Of a stretch of 64,000 bases of DNA, positions 59,561 to 64,000 are shown one piece after another. A program made the position numbers and the translations under genes. The notes below the pieces were generated by a model. That model ran no database searches. It had not been told where the DNA came from and was given only the letters and a program-made list of their open reading frames with translations. The stretch's first letter is position 1; the number at the start of each line of letters is the position of its first letter. This stretch comes from Prinia subflava (lineage: Eukaryota > Chordata > Aves > Passeriformes > Cisticolidae): assembly GCF_021018805.1 (NCBI RefSeq), contig NC_086283.1, positions 62,016,182-62,080,181 of the forward strand. The letters are read 5' to 3'.

Positions 59561-60537
59561 CGGAAAGAAAAAGGGTAACTGAAAAGCCATTTCACAGAAA
59601 TAAATATTAAAAAATGTTCTGTATCTTTTTATAAAACTTAGTAACTAATAAGCAAAGAATCTATACTTGCTTATAAATTATTCTCAGGGGGAAAGATTAC
59701 TGAATGATTTTTAATTATTAGGAGCTTAAGGTACTGTGTAAATAGCAGCAGCAGAAGGAAGGGAAGGAAAAACCAAGCTTTGATGGTTTGCTTGTTTGAT
59801 TGCTTCTCATTTGGTTTCCATTTTAACCAATCATGCTAAATCTATGCATAAATAATGTTCCATATTCATTTTAGATTGAAAAATACATAGAAATGACTGC
59901 ATAAGAAACAGCACAGTAAAGCTTTCAGCAGTGTGATGGAGATTAAGAAACAAGAAGAAATTTTTCGTTAAGTCTGAAATAAGAAGTACCTTGGGTATTC
60001 AGCAATTTCAGATGTTATTTTCAGTCAGTAGGGATTTTGTGGGAGGAGACCAAGGAATATATTGAAATAGAGAAGTGAAAAGAAACTCAATTTCTGAACA
60101 ATGTATACCTAGTATTTGCATTGTAGTTTATATCTTTCATGCCATTGGTTCCTGGGTCTCTTTTCATTGTTATGGCTTCCTGCTTTGAGTCTTCTCAAAA
60201 GTTAATACCTTTTTTAATCTCAAAAAAGTTTCTGGTTCATGTTCATCTAACAAGGAAGTATGCTTATTTTGATAGTGGTCTCATCATAAATTTGGGACTC
60301 ATACGAGCACCTTGCAAAGAAAGCCACAAGGAGACATGTCTAGTATCTTTTCAAGCAAAAGTAGTCTCAAAGAAACATGAGACCTTTCTACCAAACAAAC
60401 GGCAGTTTAGGCTGATGTGAGTTGTGGAATTTACACTATAACCATGGTCATGTATTACTTACTTCTCTTAGAGGCAAGATCTCAAAGCACTGTAGATTAA
60501 GCATGCTCCTAAATCAAATTTTATCTTTCTTCAAAAC
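59561..60537. other. Unannotated AT-rich stretch
   Basis: No gene or transposon is recognised. A 93-codon plus frame at 60139-60420 has no motif. Confidence 0.55.
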
Positions 60538-61114
60538 TGTTACACTCTTACTGAAGCAAGAGGGTTAAGATTTAGGGGGTGATTATTGACTAGGGGTAGC
60601 AAAAGCAAAAGCGGGCAAGGCCATTGCTTGCAAAACCAGCCTGAGGAATGCAAAGTTTTATGATAAGGAGAGGACTGCTCGCCAAAACGGGACAAAGGAA
60701 TGCAAAATCTGCAAGGACTGTCATGATAAGGAGGCTCCTCGGACCCTACACTGGCCAAAACCAGATCAGGGACCAGGGAGCAGGTGCAGGCAGACAAGGT
60801 GAAAAGTTCAACCCGAGGAGGACTCACCTTACTTCATCCTGACGACCACTATGCCACCACCACAGAGGACTGCACAAGCATAGGAGGAGGGCTCTTAAGC
60901 TCATTTTAATATGAAGCGAGGCTAGGCGGGGTTAGTATTGAATATGCATAGGCTGATTGCGAAACTTAATGCATATGTAAGACTTTAGAGAATAAATAGA
61001 TGGAGAAAATCACTGTCCGTGCCCATGCTTTTAGAGGAGCTATCCTCCATGTGCCTCAGCACTGAATAAACATACCTACTTCACAACTTTAACCAGTTGT
61101 GGAGTCCTTCCACA
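60538..61114 (+). mobile_element. Solo LTR of an endogenous retrovirus with 4-bp flanking repeat
   Basis: The 577-bp block starts TGTTACACTC and ends GAGTCCTTCCACA (TG...CA, with TGT/ACA termini). AAAC flanks it on both sides (60534-60537 and 61115-61118), as a 4-bp target-site duplication would. A polyadenylation signal AATAAA at 61065-61070 near the 3' end gives plus orientation, and GAGAATAAATAG near 60990 could be the TATA region. The upstream part holds a duplicated motif: GGAATGCAAA followed by ATGATAAGGAG at 60645-60670 and again at 60697-60733, like a U3 enhancer repeat. It is GC- and CpG-richer than its surroundings. Four-base duplications are typical of class I (gamma-like) elements. 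No internal viral genes are present. AAAC is low-complexity, so the duplication alone is modest evidence. The 95- and 64-codon frames inside are incidental. Confidence 0.8.
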
Positions 61115-61118
61115 AAAC

Positions 61119-64000
61119 ATTACCATCGGGATTTTTTTTTAGTTAGCTGAGTTGCTATCCTTGATTCTATTTTGCAGTTTATCACGTAGAAATTTCACAT
61201 AGTGGGATTTGTAAATACTTGTGGTATTTCCCAGCTCTGTGTCTCCTCCCAGACTATCCTTTGAAGTTTTTCCCACAGAATACTTTTATTAGATTCTGTG
61301 ATTAAATGTACTTTTACCTATCCAGAATTAGTTTAGCTTTTGATTCTTTTTCTAGAAAAGTTTTGCCAAGTAGTCTTCCTATTAGGCAGAGGATCTGACA
61401 GTGGTAATGCACAAGGCTTCAAAATTGAATATGTAGTATCACTCAATTGTTGATGGCTTTTCAAGGGCAGCACAGGAAAAAGTTAGTGATTAGTGCTTGA
61501 TTTCTTATTTTTCTGTCTCTTGGTGAACCCAAACTGTTCCAGGCTTACTGAGATATTAACACAGGACAAAAGACTTCCCAGCAAGCATGCAGGGAGGGGA
61601 CAGAGGCAGCAATGTGGCAGGATTTAAGTACAAATATATCAGGTAGGCAGCAACAACAGAAATGCCTCCTTGAACCACATGACCAGCAGAAGGTAGCATG
61701 TTTGTTCTGATCTCCATGAAAGATAAACACAGGAGACTCCAGAGTCTTAAACTTGTTTTGGGTTTCATGACTCTGGTATGTGTGAGGCAACGTGATTTTG
61801 CAACATGGTCCCCGTGACTCTAATATGTCTTTCATTTGAATAATGCAGAAAAAACCCCCTGACTTCTTTTAAGGAGAAACTTGATCCTCATGAAAAGAGA
61901 TATATTAGAGGTAAGAGTGCCTCACTAGGCACAGGATAGAGTTCAGCTTCTTAATATAAAGGAAAGGTGAGATTGAGATGCCTTCTTTGCTGTAGTTGTA
62001 GCTGGTTCATATAGCCTTTGAGCAGGCTTTGCCAGTGGAATTGCCTTAGCTGAACTTTACTGGTTGTAATGAAATTCCTTTAATGTGCCTTTTGTCTGTG
62101 CAATTTAACTTTTTATAACATTTCTAATGAAACTCTTTTTACTCTTAGCTTTATGGAGTCTCTGAAATGCCAGAGAAATAAAAGTAATTAAGTAGAGTAA
62201 TGGTCTTAAATGCAATTCATAGTTCTTTGTCGATACATTTTACAGAATGCTTTCTGCAGAGCAAAATCCCACAGGAGAATTAATGTGCTTCAAAGCATAA
62301 TACCTATACTATTTTATTATTTAAGAAGAAAACAAAAAGGAAAAAATTTGGGGGCTTTGGTCATATAACAAGTAAGTAATAGCTTTGTCTTTGCCATCTC
62401 TTTGCTGTCTCTTTCACAGTGGTATTTTCTTAAAAGCGAAAAGATTTGTCTTAAGTCTAAAGAGAGATTTGTGTGAAGGGAAAACCTATATGCATTTCAG
62501 TCACCTCATTCTCAAACTTCACTCTCCAAATCTCTTGTCCAATGGCCACCTAATTATGGGCATGTCTTATCTTTGTGGTCACTTCAGTTTCTCAGGGTGA
62601 AGTTTCCTTCTGGCCTCAGCTTTTATGGGCATCCACAGGTGCTTCAGGTTCTGATTTCACATGGAGGCTACAAAAATTATAAAGCAACACATACCAGTTT
62701 TCTGAAGTCAATGCAGCTAAAACCATCCACACTCTTTACCTTTACTCAGAACTAGAACATGCACTAGGATATGTATTCTTGTTCTGCGTATTTCTGTTTC
62801 CCAGTCTGGTTCTTCAGCCATCCTTCTTTCTGGGTGCAAAAGTGAGAAGGTAAAAAATTATTTCAAAAATGTCCAGAAAGTGTCACAGCCTTGAAGATTA
62901 TTGCATATATTACAGAGAGGACTGATACAGTTCCTGGAGCACAAATAGGAAATCATCCTTCCTTCTTCATTACTGCTTTTAGAATGGTATTGTTTTATTT
63001 CCTTGGACTGACTGCAGTGCATTCCATTTCCTTTTTTTTCTTTTTTTTTTTTTGAGAATGAAACGGTTTTAGCAGGACATCTCCTGCTAAGAGGCAGAGT
63101 GCAGAAATGGACTCCCAAGAGGCTACTGAACTAAGATATGTGTTTTCTGTTAATGCACATGAAAACAAGGAAGATGACAATGAAGGTCCATGAAAATACA
63201 GTGTACATGTTTGTAATTTTACAGTTAGAAGGACATTTGCTTCTAGACATAGTAATAAAGTAGCTGACCTTTTTCTTCAATTTTGTGACTCCCAAATGCA
63301 GATTGATTTTAAACACTTTAAATTTGCATTTTATGCAAAAAGGAATCCATACACAGAAGTCTTCTATCAAAACGTATATAAAATATGTGCTTTTTCTGTC
63401 CTTTTAGACGTTTAGAAAATATGAAGAGATTCTAAATCTTCCTATTTTTCATCTCATGATTAGAATTTTTGAAAAAAGGCTGTGTCTGCTGTGCATGAAG
63501 ACACAAAACTTTGTAAAATATTACCAAATATAGGGAGTGGTTTTCTGCAGGTAACTTTTTTTGCAGTTGTTTTTCCAGTATACAGAAGTCAAGTCTGCAA
63601 CTCTGCTTTCTAACTCAAGAACTATCTGTCAGCTAACTAGCTGTAGATACTTGGTTATAACCAAGACAGAGAATAGTACACCTGTAATGAGTCCTTCAGG
63701 AGTCTCTGTGAATTTCCAACAGCATTGCAATCTGATTTATGTTACTGGACCATGATTTTTCCAGGTCTGTTCAGGTATGGCTGATTTTCAAAAGAAAAAA
63801 AAAAAAAAATTTAAGAAATATGGTGAGAAATGGAAAGTATTGGGAGAAATGCCCAGTTATATCTTAAGAAGTATATCATGTAAGATATTTATACAAGAGA
63901 ATTAGGGTTATCAAACCAAAAAGAAGTCATGCTCTTTTTTTTTAAGTACACTGAAAAGGTCTTGTGTAGCCTACTTACTCTTAGTAATACTTTTGATTAT
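61119..64000. other. Unannotated AT-rich stretch
   Basis: No gene, RNA or transposon is recognised. Simple sequence includes a T-rich run at 63032-63053 and an A run at 63796-63809. Frames of 96 codons (61545-61835, minus) and 86 codons (62858-63118, minus) show no motif. Confidence 0.55.

Noticed and set aside
1..64000. CRISPR arrays, tRNA or rRNA genes, bacterial-style operons
   Set aside because: None seen. The pentamer arrays have no spacers, and the sequence is eukaryotic (avian) throughout.

Overview
The window looks like non-coding DNA from a bird nuclear genome. The evidence is the repeats. There are about ten fragments of CR1, the avian LINE retrotransposon, several with the diagnostic 3' end (TGGTTGGAAGGGACCTT, AATCATAGAAT). 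There is also an avian endogenous-retrovirus LTR of the type that reads TGTTGTGGTTTAAC at one end (3157-3742). The remainder is AT-rich, CpG-poor sequence with many poly-A, poly-T and G/T-rich tracts. No complete protein-coding gene, tRNA, rRNA or CRISPR array could be recognised. The window could be an intron of a large gene or an intergenic region, and the sequence does not decide between them.

Layout. 1-6490: unannotated AT-rich DNA with one ERVL-type LTR (3157-3742). 6491-7970: the most striking object, a 1,480-bp array of exactly 296 pentamers, 243 GGGAA and 52 GGTGC plus one GGTGT, in one unbroken 5-bp phase. 7971-20820: unannotated, with a small CR1 end (12115-12190), a truncated CR1 (15307-15360) and a facing pair of G/T and C/A tracts (15455-15905). 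20821-25630: an LTR (20821-21180), a weak coding-like patch, a candidate terminal exon (22595-22699) and another LTR (25060 to about 25625). 25631-38360: two long CR1 fragments (30001-30950; 33787-34618, the latter with a GATTA/CATTA pentamer array inside its 3' end). 38361-38750: an LTR of the same family as 20821-21180, in the opposite orientation. 43094-44733: CR1 fragments in both orientations, one interrupted by an AT-rich insert. 48444-59560: CR1 fragments, the largest (58197-59560) retaining a reverse-transcriptase motif. 60538-61114: a solo LTR flanked by a 4-bp direct repeat. 61119-64000: nothing recognisable.

There is no operon or pathway to describe. The elements are dead retrotransposons and simple repeats accumulated in succession. 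Eight of the ten firm CR1 calls and three of the five LTRs lie on the minus strand. That would fit an intron of a plus-strand gene, but the sample is small. The main points for follow-up are the GGGAA/GGTGC array (G-quadruplex potential, every C within a CpG), the candidate exon at 22595-22699, the membrane-protein-like ORF at 50506-50742 (minus), and the paired inverted LTRs.
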